Of a DNA stretch of 64,000 nt, positions 24,227-33,273 are shown piece by piece. This DNA comes from Flavobacterium hercynium. GTDB taxonomy: Bacteria; Bacteroidota; Bacteroidia; Flavobacteriales; Flavobacteriaceae. A program made the position numbers and the translations under genes. The notes under the pieces are model-generated. The model was not told the origin of the DNA and ran no database searches. It saw nothing but the letters and a program-made list of their open reading frames with translations. Location: contig NZ_MUGW01000012.1 in assembly GCF_002217285.1 (NCBI RefSeq), positions 98,682-162,681 on the forward strand. Reading direction: 5' to 3'. The first letter of the stretch is position 1. The number at the start of each line of letters is the position of its first letter.

Positions 24227-26683
24227 TTAGTTTTGTTCATTGTTAAAAAATTGATCAAGAGCACTTAAGTCCGAAATGTTAACGCTTCGTGCTTTACTGC
24301 CTTCAAACGGACCAACAATTCCGGCTGCTTCCAGCTGATCGATCAAACGACCGGCTCTGTTGTATCCTAGTTTTAATTTTCTTTGCAGTAAAGAAGCAGA
24401 ACCTTGCTGTGCATTGACAATAATCTCAGCGGCTTCTTTAAATAAGGTATCTCTATCAGAAATATCCATATCAAGATTAATGCCAGTTTCTTCTCCAACG
24501 AACTCTGGAAGTAAATAAGCTGTGGCGTATGCTTTTTGTGAACCAATAAAATCTGTAATTTTTTCAACCTCAGGTGTATCGATAAAGGCACATTGTACAC
24601 GTACCACATCATTTCCGTTAGTGTATAGTAAATCTCCGCGTCCAATTAACTGGTCGGCTCCTTGAGTATCTAAAATAGTTCTCGAGTCAATTTTAGACGT
24701 TACTCTAAAAGCGATTCTTGCAGGGAAATTGGCTTTGATTAAACCGGTAATTACGTTTACCGATGGTCTTTGTGTTGCTATGATTAAGTGAATACCAATA
24801 GCACGCGCCAACTGAGCCAGACGGGCAATCGGAATTTCGACTTCTTTACCGGCAGTCATAATTAAATCTGCGAACTCATCGACTACCAGAATGATATAAG
24901 GTAAGAAGCGGTGACCTGCTTCGGGATTTAATTTTCTCGATTTGAATTTTTCGTTGTATTCTTTGATATTACGCACCATCGCATCCTTCAATAGCGAATA
25001 ACGATTGTCCATTTCGACACAAAGAGAGTTAAGTGTGTTAACTACTTTGGCGTTGTCGGTAATAATGGCATCTTCGGTATCTGGAAGTTTAGCCAGGTAA
25101 TGTCTTTCAATTTTGTTGAAAAGGGTAAGTTCTACCTTTTTTGGATCTACCAGCACGAATTTTACTTCAGCAGGATGTTTTTTGTATAAAAGAGAGGTTA
25201 AAACTGCATTTAATCCAACCGATTTTCCTTGTCCTGTTGCTCCCGCCATCAGTAAGTGAGGCATTTTCGCAAGATCGACAACAAAGGTTTCGTTAGAAAT
25301 GGTTTTTCCTAAAGCAATTGGTAATTCCATTTCGGCTTCTTGAAATTTAGCAGAACCAATTACGCTCTTCATAGAAACCATGGTTGGGTTTTTGTTTGGA
25401 ACCTCGATACCAATTGTTCCTTTTCCTGGGATTGGCGCGATAATACGAATTCCTAAAGCGGATAATGACAAGGCAATATCATCTTCAAGACTTTTGATTT
25501 TAGAAATTCTGATTCCTGCTTCCGGTACAATCTCGTATAACGTTACAGATGGTCCAACGGTCGCTTTTATTTGGGCAATTTCAATTTTGTAGTTACGAAG
25601 TGTATCTACAATTTTGTTTTTGTTTTCTTCTAATTCTTCTTGATTGATTGTAATTCCTCCAGTTGAATATTCTTTTAATAAGTCAATTGTTGGAAATTTA
25701 TAGTGCGATAAATCAAGGGTAGGGTCGAATAAACCGAAATCAGCTACTAAGCGTGATGCCAGGTTTTCTTCGATAATATCTTCTTCTTCGGCTTTTTCAA
25801 TAACAAACTCTTCTGTATGAACAGGAGGTTGTGATATTGGATTAATGTTCATTTGAAGAGGTTTGACAACCGGATTTAATTCCAACTCAGACGAATTCAT
25901 AATCGTAGGTTTTAGAGCCTCTTTATTGAGTTCGAATTGAGTATCATTCGTTTTAAGGTGAATGTTGTCTAATTCCGGATCTTCTTCTATAATTTCTTCT
26001 TTTACAACAGCAAATTCTTCTAAGTTATAAGCACTTTCAGGTTGTTTTGCTGTTTTTAGAGCATTAAGCTCTGATTTTAAATCTTTTTTAGTAGAATCAA
26101 AGTATGACTGAATTTTTTCAGGAGATAATTTGATTTTGAAAATCAAATAAATAATTAGTCCAAACAGAAGGGCTAGGAGCGTTCCTGTTTTTCCGATATA
26201 ATCTTGTGCAAATAAATTTAGTTCGTAACCAATTGTTCCGCCTAATTCGGGTGCTGATGTAGCAAAAAATCCGAAGAGAACAGAAACGATGATAATAGCA
26301 AAAAGGTCCCAAAACCAAATATTTTTAAGCTTTCTCAAAGCTAGCTCTAGAGCCAAAAACATTCCGGTAAGGAAAAAAAGACGCACAAATATAAAGGCAG
26401 CGATTCCAAATCCTTTGTATACAATAAGATCTGATAAAAAGGCTCCAAATTTTCCGAGCCAGTTTTGAACAACCTCAGAGCGATCGCCAAGTCGGCTAAC
26501 AGCGCTTTGGTCAGCTTGTCCGTTGATGTAGAAGGAGATGAATGCTACTAATAGTGCGATAGAAAATAGTATCAAAAGACAGCCTAAAACAAAGCGTTGT
26601 TGTTTGTTAGGTCTCCAGGATATTAAACTCCCGATTTTTGATGCTGTTTTTTTTTCTGCAGTTTCTTTTTTTGTTTTTGCCAT
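24227..26683 (-). CDS. ftsK: DNA translocase FtsK
   Basis: An 818-residue FtsK/SpoIIIE protein that pumps chromosomal DNA through the closing septum and loads XerCD dimer resolution. Four N-terminal membrane segments (about 30-180) are followed by an acidic linker (about 200-330), a RecA-like motor with Walker A GATGQGKS (481-488) and Walker B ILVVDEFADL (Asp602), and a C-terminal gamma winged helix (LLQRKLKLGYNRAGRLIDQLEAAGIVG) that reads KOPS-type sites. Length and domain order are normal. It heads the run ftsK-lolA-lptF/G-ribB. Confidence 0.96.
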   Translation of the reverse strand: MAKTKKETAEKKTASKIGSLISWRPNKQQRFVLGCLLILFSIALLVAFISFYINGQADQSAVSRLGDRSEVVQNWLGKFGAFLSDLIVYKGFGIAAFIFVRLFFLTGMFLALELALRKLKNIWFWDLFAIIIVSVLFGFFATSAPELGGTIGYELNLFAQDYIGKTGTLLALLFGLIIYLIFKIKLSPEKIQSYFDSTKKDLKSELNALKTAKQPESAYNLEEFAVVKEEIIEEDPELDNIHLKTNDTQFELNKEALKPTIMNSSELELNPVVKPLQMNINPISQPPVHTEEFVIEKAEEEDIIEENLASRLVADFGLFDPTLDLSHYKFPTIDLLKEYSTGGITINQEELEENKNKIVDTLRNYKIEIAQIKATVGPSVTLYEIVPEAGIRISKIKSLEDDIALSLSALGIRIIAPIPGKGTIGIEVPNKNPTMVSMKSVIGSAKFQEAEMELPIALGKTISNETFVVDLAKMPHLLMAGATGQGKSVGLNAVLTSLLYKKHPAEVKFVLVDPKKVELTLFNKIERHYLAKLPDTEDAIITDNAKVVNTLNSLCVEMDNRYSLLKDAMVRNIKEYNEKFKSRKLNPEAGHRFLPYIILVVDEFADLIMTAGKEVEIPIARLAQLARAIGIHLIIATQRPSVNVITGLIKANFPARIAFRVTSKIDSRTILDTQGADQLIGRGDLLYTNGNDVVRVQCAFIDTPEVEKITDFIGSQKAYATAYLLPEFVGEETGINLDMDISDRDTLFKEAAEIIVNAQQGSASLLQRKLKLGYNRAGRLIDQLEAAGIVGPFEGSKARSVNISDLSALDQFFNNEQN

Positions 26684-26701
26684 TCTTGCGTTACGTATTG
26701 C

Positions 26702-27076
26702 CTAAATAAATTTTGGAATATAAATGATCAAACCAATTGCTATTGCTGTCATTGCGGCAAAAAATACCGCTCCTGCAGCAATATCTTTGATGAATCCGAT
26801 TCTTTGGTGATAATCGGGATGAATAAAATCAGCAATTTTTTCAACTGCTGTATTTAATCCTTCGATACTCATTACTAATCCGATTGCCATTGTTTGAAAA
26901 AGCCATTCGGTTGGTGTAATGTGCAAACAGAATCCGGCAATGGTCATGATAATTCCCAATGAGAATTGGACCATGATGCTGTGTTCTGTTCTGATAAGTT
27001 TTACAGCGCCGTTAAAAGCATATGACATGCTTTTTAAACGGCCTGTAACAAAAGTGTTATCTTTTTGAAACTTCAT
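26702..27076 (-). CDS. diacylglycerol kinase family protein (DgkA/undecaprenol kinase type)
   Basis: A 124-residue membrane protein with three predicted helices. The family signature EGLNTAVEKIADFIHP..RIGFIKDIAAGAVFF contains the conserved Glu, Asn and Asp residues of small prokaryotic diacylglycerol/undecaprenol kinases. It phosphorylates a membrane lipid alcohol, recycling diacylglycerol or undecaprenol. It lies 18 bp from the ftsK start and 16 bp from tpx on the same strand. Which lipid it uses cannot be told from sequence. Confidence 0.9.
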   Translation of the reverse strand: MKFQKDNTFVTGRLKSMSYAFNGAVKLIRTEHSIMVQFSLGIIMTIAGFCLHITPTEWLFQTMAIGLVMSIEGLNTAVEKIADFIHPDYHQRIGFIKDIAAGAVFFAAMTAIAIGLIIYIPKFI

Positions 27077-27092
27077 TTGTAAATGATATAAT

Positions 27093-27590
27093 TTATAGTG
27101 CTGCTAAAGCCGCTTCGTAATTTGGCTCATTTGCAATTTCAGCAACTTGTTCTGTATGCAATACTTTTCCGTTAGCATCAACTACAATAATAACTCTTGA
27201 GTGTAAACCTGCCAATGGTCCGTCTGTAATTTCTAAACCGTTTGCTTTTCCGAAAGTTCCTGCTTGAAAATCAGATAAGTTTACTACGTTTTCTAATCCT
27301 TCTGCACCACAAAAACGTTTTTGAGCAAATGGTAAATCTCTTGAGATACATAAAACTGTTGTGTTCTCTAAGTTGCTTGCACTTTCGTTGAATTTTCTAA
27401 CAGAAGCAGCACAAGTTCCTGTATCTACACTTGGGAAAATGTTTAAAACTAATTTTTTACCAGCAAAAGTACTTAATGAAGCAACTGATAAATCGTTTTG
27501 TACTAATTTGAAATCAGCTAATTGTGATCCAACTGTTGGTAATTCTCCTGAAGTATGAACTGGATTTCCTCCTAATGTTATTGAAGCCAT
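27093..27590 (-). CDS. tpx: thiol peroxidase Tpx
   Basis: A 165-residue atypical 2-Cys peroxiredoxin that reduces hydrogen and alkyl peroxides with thioredoxin. The peroxidatic Cys60 is in [14 protein letters not shown], the resolving Cys94 in RFCGAEG. Length and motifs are standard. It has its own promoter (27618-27625), and a second peroxide-defence group (ahpC, thioredoxin) lies 1.2 kb away. Confidence 0.95.
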   Translation of the reverse strand: MASITLGGNPVHTSGELPTVGSQLADFKLVQNDLSVASLSTFAGKKLVLNIFPSVDTGTCAASVRKFNESASNLENTTVLCISRDLPFAQKRFCGAEGLENVVNLSDFQAGTFGKANGLEITDGPLAGLHSRVIIVVDANGKVLHTEQVAEIANEPNYEAALAAL

Positions 27591-27617
27591 GATGTTTGTT
27601 TAAATTAAAATGAGGCT

Positions 27618-27625
27618 CAAAAGTA
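27618..27625 (-). promoter_or_regulatory. tpx promoter -7 element
   Basis: TACTTTTG on the minus strand matches TAnnTTTG, 28 bp upstream of the tpx start. Confidence 0.5.
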
Positions 27626-27680
27626 AGGATTAATATTTGAATCTAAAAGTATTTGTTGTTGCTAACGATAACAAATTGGT

Positions 27681-27783
27681 TGCTCGCGAGAGGGATAGGA
27701 GCTGGCTACCGAAGTAGCGCGGATAGCCCGACAGCATTGGGGAAAGGGGCGAATGAAGACAAAGAAAGGCAGCCCCTTTTTCT
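27681..27783 (+). ncRNA. structured RNA candidate A (flavo-1-like)
   Basis: A GC-rich block in an AT-rich gap: CTCGCGAGAGGGATAGGAGC, GTAGCGCGGATAGCCCG, then a hairpin AAAGGGGC/GCCCCTTT ending in TTTTT, so it would terminate on the plus strand. It shares the pattern GATAG.AG..GG and GTAGCG..ATAGC with 43790-43876. It resembles the flavobacterial flavo-1 motif as I remember it; a covariance-model search would decide. No promoter was assigned. Confidence 0.4.
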
Positions 27784-27820
27784 AATGGTGTCTCGCCCAA
27801 ATTATATTATGCTCATAAAA

Positions 27821-27847
27821 AAAGCGCTTCTTTTTTAGAAACGCTTT
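27821..27847 (-). terminator. terminator downstream of the ahpC group
   Basis: AAAGCGcTTCT pairs with AGAAaCGCTTT around a T-rich loop; the minus-strand reading ends in a run of T after the stem. Confidence 0.6.
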
Positions 27848-27884
27848 CTTGTGTCATGTTTTTATTCTCAGAAAATTGTGCCGA

Positions 27885-28142
27885 TTATTTATCGATCGAA
27901 CCCAAAACGCGTTTCATAAACGCATTTAGAGCTTCTTTTTTGTCTGTGCCCTGAACTACCATTTTGTGTACTTCGAGTGCACCATACATATTGGAAATTA
28001 ATTCGCCAATTACATCTAATTCTTCATCTTTTAATGAAGGAATTTCGGTCATCGCTTCAAGTACTTCAATGGTTTCAATGATGTAATCCTGATCGTTTTC
28101 TTCGATGAATTGGGTTAATTGTTTTATTACTGGTAACTTCAT
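27885..28142 (-). CDS. small conserved protein, DUF6952-like
   Basis: An 85-residue acidic helical protein (FIEENDQDYIIETIEVLEAMTEIPSLKDEELDVIGELISNMYGALEVHKMVVQG). It matches, from memory, the short protein that follows ahpC and thioredoxin genes in flavobacteria (DUF6952). The gene is 90 bp downstream of the thioredoxin gene on the same strand, so a role in peroxide handling is likely but unproven. There are no cysteines, so it is not itself a redox enzyme. Confidence 0.75.
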   Translation of the reverse strand: MKLPVIKQLTQFIEENDQDYIIETIEVLEAMTEIPSLKDEELDVIGELISNMYGALEVHKMVVQGTDKKEALNAFMKRVLGSIDK

Positions 28143-28233
28143 TTTGTTGATTGTTAGATTGCTAGATTATTGGATGATTCGATTTTTAGATAAAGATTCG
28201 AAAAATCTAACAGTCTAAAAATCTAAGCTCTAT

Positions 28234-28542
28234 TTAAGCGATTGCGTTTACCAAATCGATTAAAACTTCTTGTTTGTTGGTTTGTGTTTCTCCAACTAAT
28301 TGTCCGTTTACAAAAGTCGCAAAAGTAGGCAGGTTGCTTACGTTGGCTAACTTTCTTGATTCCGGTGAATTTTCAGCATCAACCAAAACAAAAGTGATAG
28401 CTTCATTTTCTGTTGCTAATTTTTTGAATTTTGGTTTCATAATACGGCAGTTTCCGCACCATGAAGCTGAATATTGTACTACTACTTTTTCGTTTTTAGC
28501 AACTAAATCTGCTAACGTATCTTCGTTTAAGTCGATTAACAT
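28234..28542 (-). CDS. thioredoxin-family protein
   Basis: A 102-residue cytoplasmic thioredoxin. The active site is SASWCGNCRIMKP (Cys29, Cys32), followed by the cis-Pro of VSNLPTFATF. I chose the Met at 28542 over that at 28563 because the thioredoxin fold begins here; either is possible. WCGNC is a variant of the usual WCGPC. Placed between ahpC and the DUF6952-like gene, it probably reduces the peroxiredoxin. Confidence 0.88.
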   Translation of the reverse strand: MLIDLNEDTLADLVAKNEKVVVQYSASWCGNCRIMKPKFKKLATENEAITFVLVDAENSPESRKLANVSNLPTFATFVNGQLVGETQTNKQEVLIDLVNAIA

Positions 28543-28767
28543 GTTGTTTTTTTTAAGGTTCAAAGTGGCAAAGGCTCAAAGGGACAAAGTTTTATAACTT
28601 CGTAAAATGATTGTAACAAAAAGGCTTTGTTGTGTGAGCTTTACCGATTTTTTTTAGAAGTATTATAGTAGCAAAGGTTCAAGGGTACAAAGTTTAAAAA
28701 CTTTGTAGATTGTGCAAAGAAACCTTTGCCACTCTGTACCTATGAACCTTTGTACCTTTATAAAAAA

Positions 28768-29406
28768 TTAGTTTGCGCTTAAGTATTCAGCTGTACTAAT
28801 TCTGTCTGCACTCATTGCTTCTTTTCCAGCTTCCCAGTTTGCAGGACAAACTTCACCTTTTTCCTGAATGTGTGTGTAAGCATCTACCATACGTAAGTAC
28901 TCGTTTACGTTACGTCCTAATGGCATATCGTTTACACTTTCGTGGAAGATTTTTCCAGTTTCGTCGATTAGGTAAGTAGCTCTGTAAGTTACGTTTGAAC
29001 CTTCGATTACTACTGAATCAGTTTCTTCGCTGTAGCTTGTAGATTCGATATCAAGGATACCTAAAATGTTTGCTAAGTTACGGTTTGTATCAGCTAAGAT
29101 TGGGTAAGTAACACCTTCGATACCACCGTTGTTTTTTGGAGTATTTAACCACGCAAAGTGTACTTCGTTTGTGTCGCATGAAGCTCCGATTACGATTGTA
29201 TTTCTTTTTTCAAATTCTGGTAATGCAGCTTGAAAGGCGTGTAATTCAGTTGGACATACGAAAGTAAAATCTTTTGGGTACCAAAACAATACTACTTTTT
29301 TGTTGTTGTTTACTGCTTCTTCAAAGATGTTGATTTTTAAATTATCACCCATTTCTGAGATAGCATCTACTGCAATACTTGGAAATTTTTTTCCTACTAA
29401 AGACAT
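28768..29406 (-). CDS. ahpC: alkyl hydroperoxide reductase subunit C (2-Cys peroxiredoxin)
   Basis: A 212-residue typical 2-Cys peroxiredoxin reducing hydrogen peroxide and organic peroxides. The peroxidatic Cys51 is in FTFVCPTELHAFQ and the resolving Cys187 in GEVCPANW; YPILADTNRNLANILGI and PLGRNVNEYLRMVDA are also typical. No ahpF is adjacent; the downstream thioredoxin may serve as reductant. It has its own promoter at 29444-29451. Confidence 0.95.
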   Translation of the reverse strand: MSLVGKKFPSIAVDAISEMGDNLKINIFEEAVNNNKKVVLFWYPKDFTFVCPTELHAFQAALPEFEKRNTIVIGASCDTNEVHFAWLNTPKNNGGIEGVTYPILADTNRNLANILGILDIESTSYSEETDSVVIEGSNVTYRATYLIDETGKIFHESVNDMPLGRNVNEYLRMVDAYTHIQEKGEVCPANWEAGKEAMSADRISTAEYLSAN

Positions 29407-29443
29407 ATTTTTCGTTTTAAATTAAAAATTTAGTTTCTGGTGC

Positions 29444-29451
29444 AAAAGTAG
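29444..29451 (-). promoter_or_regulatory. ahpC promoter -7 element
   Basis: TACTTTTG on the minus strand, 38 bp upstream of the ATG, with a TTG about 20 bp further upstream. Confidence 0.55.
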
Positions 29452-29543
29452 GCAATAAGTAATGTTTCTTACAATAAGAAGTAATTATAAAAATTTATTT
29501 CGTAATAGTTTTTTGTTATTGTTTTGAAGTGTGGTTTTGTAAG

Positions 29544-31157
29544 TTATTGAAGTTCAATATTTACGGGTAGATTTCCTGGGCATGAACTATTTTCAAGAAA
29601 TTGAATTCCCGCAACTTTTTGAAACTCGGTAAAATCCTGATACACTTCAAAAAGTCCGATTGCTTTTTTAAGGTGAGAAATTAGAGGCAAAACATACGGG
29701 TTTCCAAATACATAGAGAATGCATTTTTTGTTTTGCAATAAATTGGATAGCAATGCGAAAACCTCATTATCGACATCAAAATTATTCAGCGGTTTTGCTT
29801 TTGGAACAAATAAAGAAATAATGATGGTGTCGAAATTTTCAAGTTCTTTTTCGATTGCTTTTATATCGGAATTGGCTAGATTTTCGAAAGCAAATTCAGG
29901 AGAATGTAATTCAGAATTTAAAGTTTTAAAAAATGTGTTTTCGGTATTTTTATACAAACTAAGTTTTACTAACTTGTTGTTTTTGTGTGCTTCAAATGCT
30001 GTTTGGCTGCTTGAGTGATCAATGATTTTTGTAATGGAATTTTGAGCAATTTCAAGGTTTAATGCCGATGCTTTTTCGAAATTTAATTCACCTGAAGTAA
30101 AATCATTAGGAGTTAGAATGCCAACTTTTTGTTTGGCTTTCATAATTCGGTTAAAACTTTCTTCGATACGTTCCGGTGAAGCATTTTTAAGAATGGCTTC
30201 GATACCTTCGGGAACATTTTCTGCAAAGCATAAAATATCGTTTCCTGCATTAAAGGCTTCCCATTCTAATTCGCCTTTGGTTTCATAAAGTTTAGAAACA
30301 CTGTGCATGTTTAAGGCATCAGAAATTACTAAACCATCATAACCTAATTGTTGACGTAAAAGGGTTTCGATTATAGGTTTTGATAAGGTTGCCGATGTGT
30401 TTTTTCCTTCGTTTAAACTTGGAACGGCTAAATGTCCAATCATGATGGAGTCGACGTTGTTTTCGATTCCTTTAATAAAAGGATACAATTCGTTTTCCAG
30501 TAATTCTTCTAAGGTTTCGTTTAGTACAGGCAATCCTAAATGCGAATCGACATTGGTGTTTCCGTGTCCGGGAAAGTGTTTTAGACAACCTAAAATACCA
30601 ACTTCAGACATTCCTTTAAGATATTCGACTGCAAAGTTTGCGACCTTTTCTTTGTGCTCGCCAAAAGAACGATAGCCAATAACGGGATTGTTAGGATTAT
30701 TGTTGATGTCTGCCAAAGGCGATAAATTATAATGTATTCCCGCTGATTTAAGATCTAAACCAATTTGCTTTCCTACTTGGTAAACGAGTTCGGCTTTGTT
30801 TTCAGGCAAAGCGCCAAGTGTTATAGCGTACGGATATTGTGGTGTTTTTTCGATGCGCATGGCTAAGCCCCATTCGGCATCAATGCTGATTAAAAGTGGG
30901 GTAGAAGCGGCTTTTTGATAACGAATGATTAGGTCTTTAATTTTTTGGTAACTATCATCATTAAAAACGACTTTGTTTTTGCTTTCGTAGTTCGTAGCAG
31001 CGCTGGCACGACTATGAAAAAAGGTTAGTCCGCCAATGTTGTGTTCTTTGATTAAACGTTCTGTTTCCTGAATGTTTTCTTCGGTATCGTTTATAAAAAC
31101 GGCAGGAAAAAAGAATTGCCCTATTTTTTTTTCTAATCCTTGAGTTGTTATTTTCAT
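29544..31157 (-). CDS. glycoside hydrolase family 3 N-acetylglucosaminidase (NagZ-like)
   Basis: A 537-residue GH3 enzyme. The NagZ signature KHFPGHGNTNVDSHLGLP (starting at 193) supplies the His-Asp acid/base dyad, and LVISDALNM contains the nucleophile Asp280. It would remove N-acetylglucosamine from muropeptide fragments in cell-wall recycling. I start at the Met at 31157, where the ATG overlaps the GNAT stop by one base (TAATG), so the two are translationally coupled. It is longer than the ~340-residue enteric NagZ because of a C-terminal domain (about 340-537) typical of Bacteroidetes homologues. The ampG-like and anmK genes downstream of 32 kb support recycling. Confidence 0.88.
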   Translation of the reverse strand: MKITTQGLEKKIGQFFFPAVFINDTEENIQETERLIKEHNIGGLTFFHSRASAATNYESKNKVVFNDDSYQKIKDLIIRYQKAASTPLLISIDAEWGLAMRIEKTPQYPYAITLGALPENKAELVYQVGKQIGLDLKSAGIHYNLSPLADINNNPNNPVIGYRSFGEHKEKVANFAVEYLKGMSEVGILGCLKHFPGHGNTNVDSHLGLPVLNETLEELLENELYPFIKGIENNVDSIMIGHLAVPSLNEGKNTSATLSKPIIETLLRQQLGYDGLVISDALNMHSVSKLYETKGELEWEAFNAGNDILCFAENVPEGIEAILKNASPERIEESFNRIMKAKQKVGILTPNDFTSGELNFEKASALNLEIAQNSITKIIDHSSSQTAFEAHKNNKLVKLSLYKNTENTFFKTLNSELHSPEFAFENLANSDIKAIEKELENFDTIIISLFVPKAKPLNNFDVDNEVFALLSNLLQNKKCILYVFGNPYVLPLISHLKKAIGLFEVYQDFTEFQKVAGIQFLENSSCPGNLPVNIELQ

Positions 31158-31609
31158 TATTGTAAAGTCTTTTTCATGCAAACACTGTTTTCAATGTTCT
31201 CGTATGGGGGATAATTAGGAATTTCGGCATAACCCGATTTTTGATATAATGCAATAGCTTCAGGTTGTTTTTTTCCGGTTTCTAAAACGGTGAAAGGATA
31301 ATTTAGTTCCTTTGCCCAAAGTTCCAATGCTGTTAAAACCTGAGAGGCGATTCCTTTTTTGCGATGATCCGGAGAAACATACATACGTTTGATTTCGACG
31401 CTGTAATTTTCTTTTTCTCTAAAAGCGCCACAACCTACAGCAATGTCATTTTCATAAAGTACAATGGCGTGCTTTATTTTATCAATTTTATTGAATTGAT
31501 TATAGAAACCGTGTTCTTCTCCGTCTCTGATTTTTAAATCCTGATCTAATAAAGCTACCAGATTTATAAAATCGATATCGTCAGAATTGGTTCTTTTTAA
31601 ACGGATCAT
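31157..31609 (-). CDS. GNAT-family N-acetyltransferase
   Basis: A 150-residue single-domain GNAT. The acetyl-CoA-binding motif is VEIKRMYVSPDHRKKGIASQVLTALELWAKELNY, followed by LETGKKQPEAIALYQKSGYAEI. The substrate is unknown. It sits inside the peptidoglycan-recycling run and overlaps the GH3 start by one base, so an amino-sugar or amino-acid substrate is possible (inference). Confidence 0.88.
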   Translation of the reverse strand: MIRLKRTNSDDIDFINLVALLDQDLKIRDGEEHGFYNQFNKIDKIKHAIVLYENDIAVGCGAFREKENYSVEIKRMYVSPDHRKKGIASQVLTALELWAKELNYPFTVLETGKKQPEAIALYQKSGYAEIPNYPPYENIENSVCMKKTLQ

Positions 31610-31636
31610 GATGCAGGAATTAGAATGGTTTTATTT

Positions 31637-31978
31637 TTATTTCAGTTTGCTTTTCTTTTGTTTGGCAAGCTGTGCTTTCGTGTACAATGCTTTTTCAAGT
31701 CGGTTTTTAAATCGAAAAAGTTTAGGTAATCCTTCGATTCTGTCTTCGATGGTAATTTCTTCAAAAACTACAATTGCTTTTTCTAATACGCGAATTTCGT
31801 TTTCGATATCGTTTTGGTTTTTGTAAATCGTCGCTAACCGATCATAAGGATGATTTCCTTTAAAGCTTTCCTCGACATTTTCCTCATATAATTCAATTGC
31901 CTGATCTAAATTTCCTGTTTTCTCGAACTCAGATCCTTTAAGGTTGCGTTCGGCCTGCAAATTCTCATTGATTTCCAT
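31637..31978 (-). CDS. TPR-like hypothetical protein
   Basis: A 113-residue helical protein with at least two tetratricopeptide-like repeats (KGSEFEKTGNLDQAIELYEENV and DRLATIYKNQNDIENEIRVLEKAI) and a lysine-rich end. TPRs mediate protein contacts. It is 27 bp upstream of the GNAT gene and 23 bp downstream of the transporter gene, so probably part of the same transcript. No specific function is evident. Confidence 0.72.
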   Translation of the reverse strand: MEINENLQAERNLKGSEFEKTGNLDQAIELYEENVEESFKGNHPYDRLATIYKNQNDIENEIRVLEKAIVVFEEITIEDRIEGLPKLFRFKNRLEKALYTKAQLAKQKKSKLK

Positions 31979-32001
31979 ATGTAAGATGTTTGATTTGGGG
32001 T

Positions 32002-33273
32002 TTAAACTTCTTCAGATTTTTTCCCAAAGTCTTTCGGGAAAATTAAAAAACGTGATAAAATAATTCCTGGAATTGTAGCAAGAAAGACCCAAATGAAGAA
32101 GTTTCCGTATCCCAGATACTTCTGTATAAATCCACTTACCATTCCCGGAAGCATCATTCCTAATGCCATAAAACCTGTTGCGAGCGCATAATGTGAGGTT
32201 TTAGATTCTCCTTCGGCAACATGTATCAAAAACATCATAAAAGAAGCAAAACCAAATCCGTAGCCAAATTGCTCTATAATTACAACGGCGTAAATATAAT
32301 AAATTGAGGTGGGATGAAAATGCGCCAGTAAAACAAAACCAAGAATAGGCAAGTGCATAGCCAGAATCATAGGCAGCATCCATTTGGTTAATCCTTGTTT
32401 GGAGATTGCAATTCCGCCCAGAATTCCGCCAATAGTTAACGACAGAACACCAAATGTTCCGTAAATTAAACCTACATCTTCTGTTTCTAATCCCATTCCG
32501 CCCACATTTACAGGGTCGACTAAAAAGGGTGTTAACATTTTAAGCAATTGTGATTCTCCTAATCGAAAGACCAGAATAAAAGCAAGAACAATTCCGATTT
32601 GTTTCTTTTTGAAAAAGCTCACAAACACAGAGGTAAAACTTTTACTGTCGTCTGAAGATGCAATTTCAGGGTTTACTATTTCTGATTTTGGAGTGGTAAA
32701 AAAGTTGTAAACGGTTAAGGCTGCCATCAATAATCCAACAAAAATCATGGTATACGACCAGGCTTTTGTTTTATCAGCGTATTGATGTTCTAAATAACCG
32801 GCTAAAAGTACAACAAGTCCGTTTCCGGCTAAAAGCGAAAGACGATAAAAGGTGCTTCTTATTCCTAAAAAAAAGGATTGCTGGTCTTTGGCCAAAGTCA
32901 GTAAATAATAACCATCTGTGGCAACATCATTGGAGGCAGAAGCAAAAGCAGCCACCCAAAAAATAGCTAAACTCAGTATAAAAAACTGATTTAACGGAAT
33001 AGTAAAACCAACAATAATAAAGGCAATGGAAATCACCAGTTGCATGGCAAGAAACCATTTTCGTTTAGTGCTGTGCAGATCGATAAACGGACTCCACAAA
33101 GGTTTGATAACCCATGGTAAATATAATAAGCTGGTGTAAACACCAATATCTTCATTATTGATTCCGAGTTTTTTATACATTAAAACCGAAACGGAAATAA
33201 TGACAGCATAAGGCAAGCCAGATGCAAAGTTAAGTGTCGGAATCCAGAACCACGGCGTATTATCTGTTTTCAT
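32002..33273 (-). CDS. MFS transporter, AmpG-like (muropeptide permease type)
   Basis: A 423-residue membrane protein with about 12 hydrophobic segments. The start (TPWFWIPTLNFASGLPYAVIISVSVLMYKKLGI) and the loop WVIKPLWSPFIDLHSTKRKW match AmpG-type permeases that import anhydro-muropeptides. Neighbours encoding NagZ-like, GHL10 and AnmK proteins support that substrate. The start overlaps the end of the upstream hydrolase gene by 14 bp. Confidence 0.85.
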   Translation of the reverse strand: MKTDNTPWFWIPTLNFASGLPYAVIISVSVLMYKKLGINNEDIGVYTSLLYLPWVIKPLWSPFIDLHSTKRKWFLAMQLVISIAFIIVGFTIPLNQFFILSLAIFWVAAFASASNDVATDGYYLLTLAKDQQSFFLGIRSTFYRLSLLAGNGLVVLLAGYLEHQYADKTKAWSYTMIFVGLLMAALTVYNFFTTPKSEIVNPEIASSDDSKSFTSVFVSFFKKKQIGIVLAFILVFRLGESQLLKMLTPFLVDPVNVGGMGLETEDVGLIYGTFGVLSLTIGGILGGIAISKQGLTKWMLPMILAMHLPILGFVLLAHFHPTSIYYIYAVVIIEQFGYGFGFASFMMFLIHVAEGESKTSHYALATGFMALGMMLPGMVSGFIQKYLGYGNFFIWVFLATIPGIILSRFLIFPKDFGKKSEEV

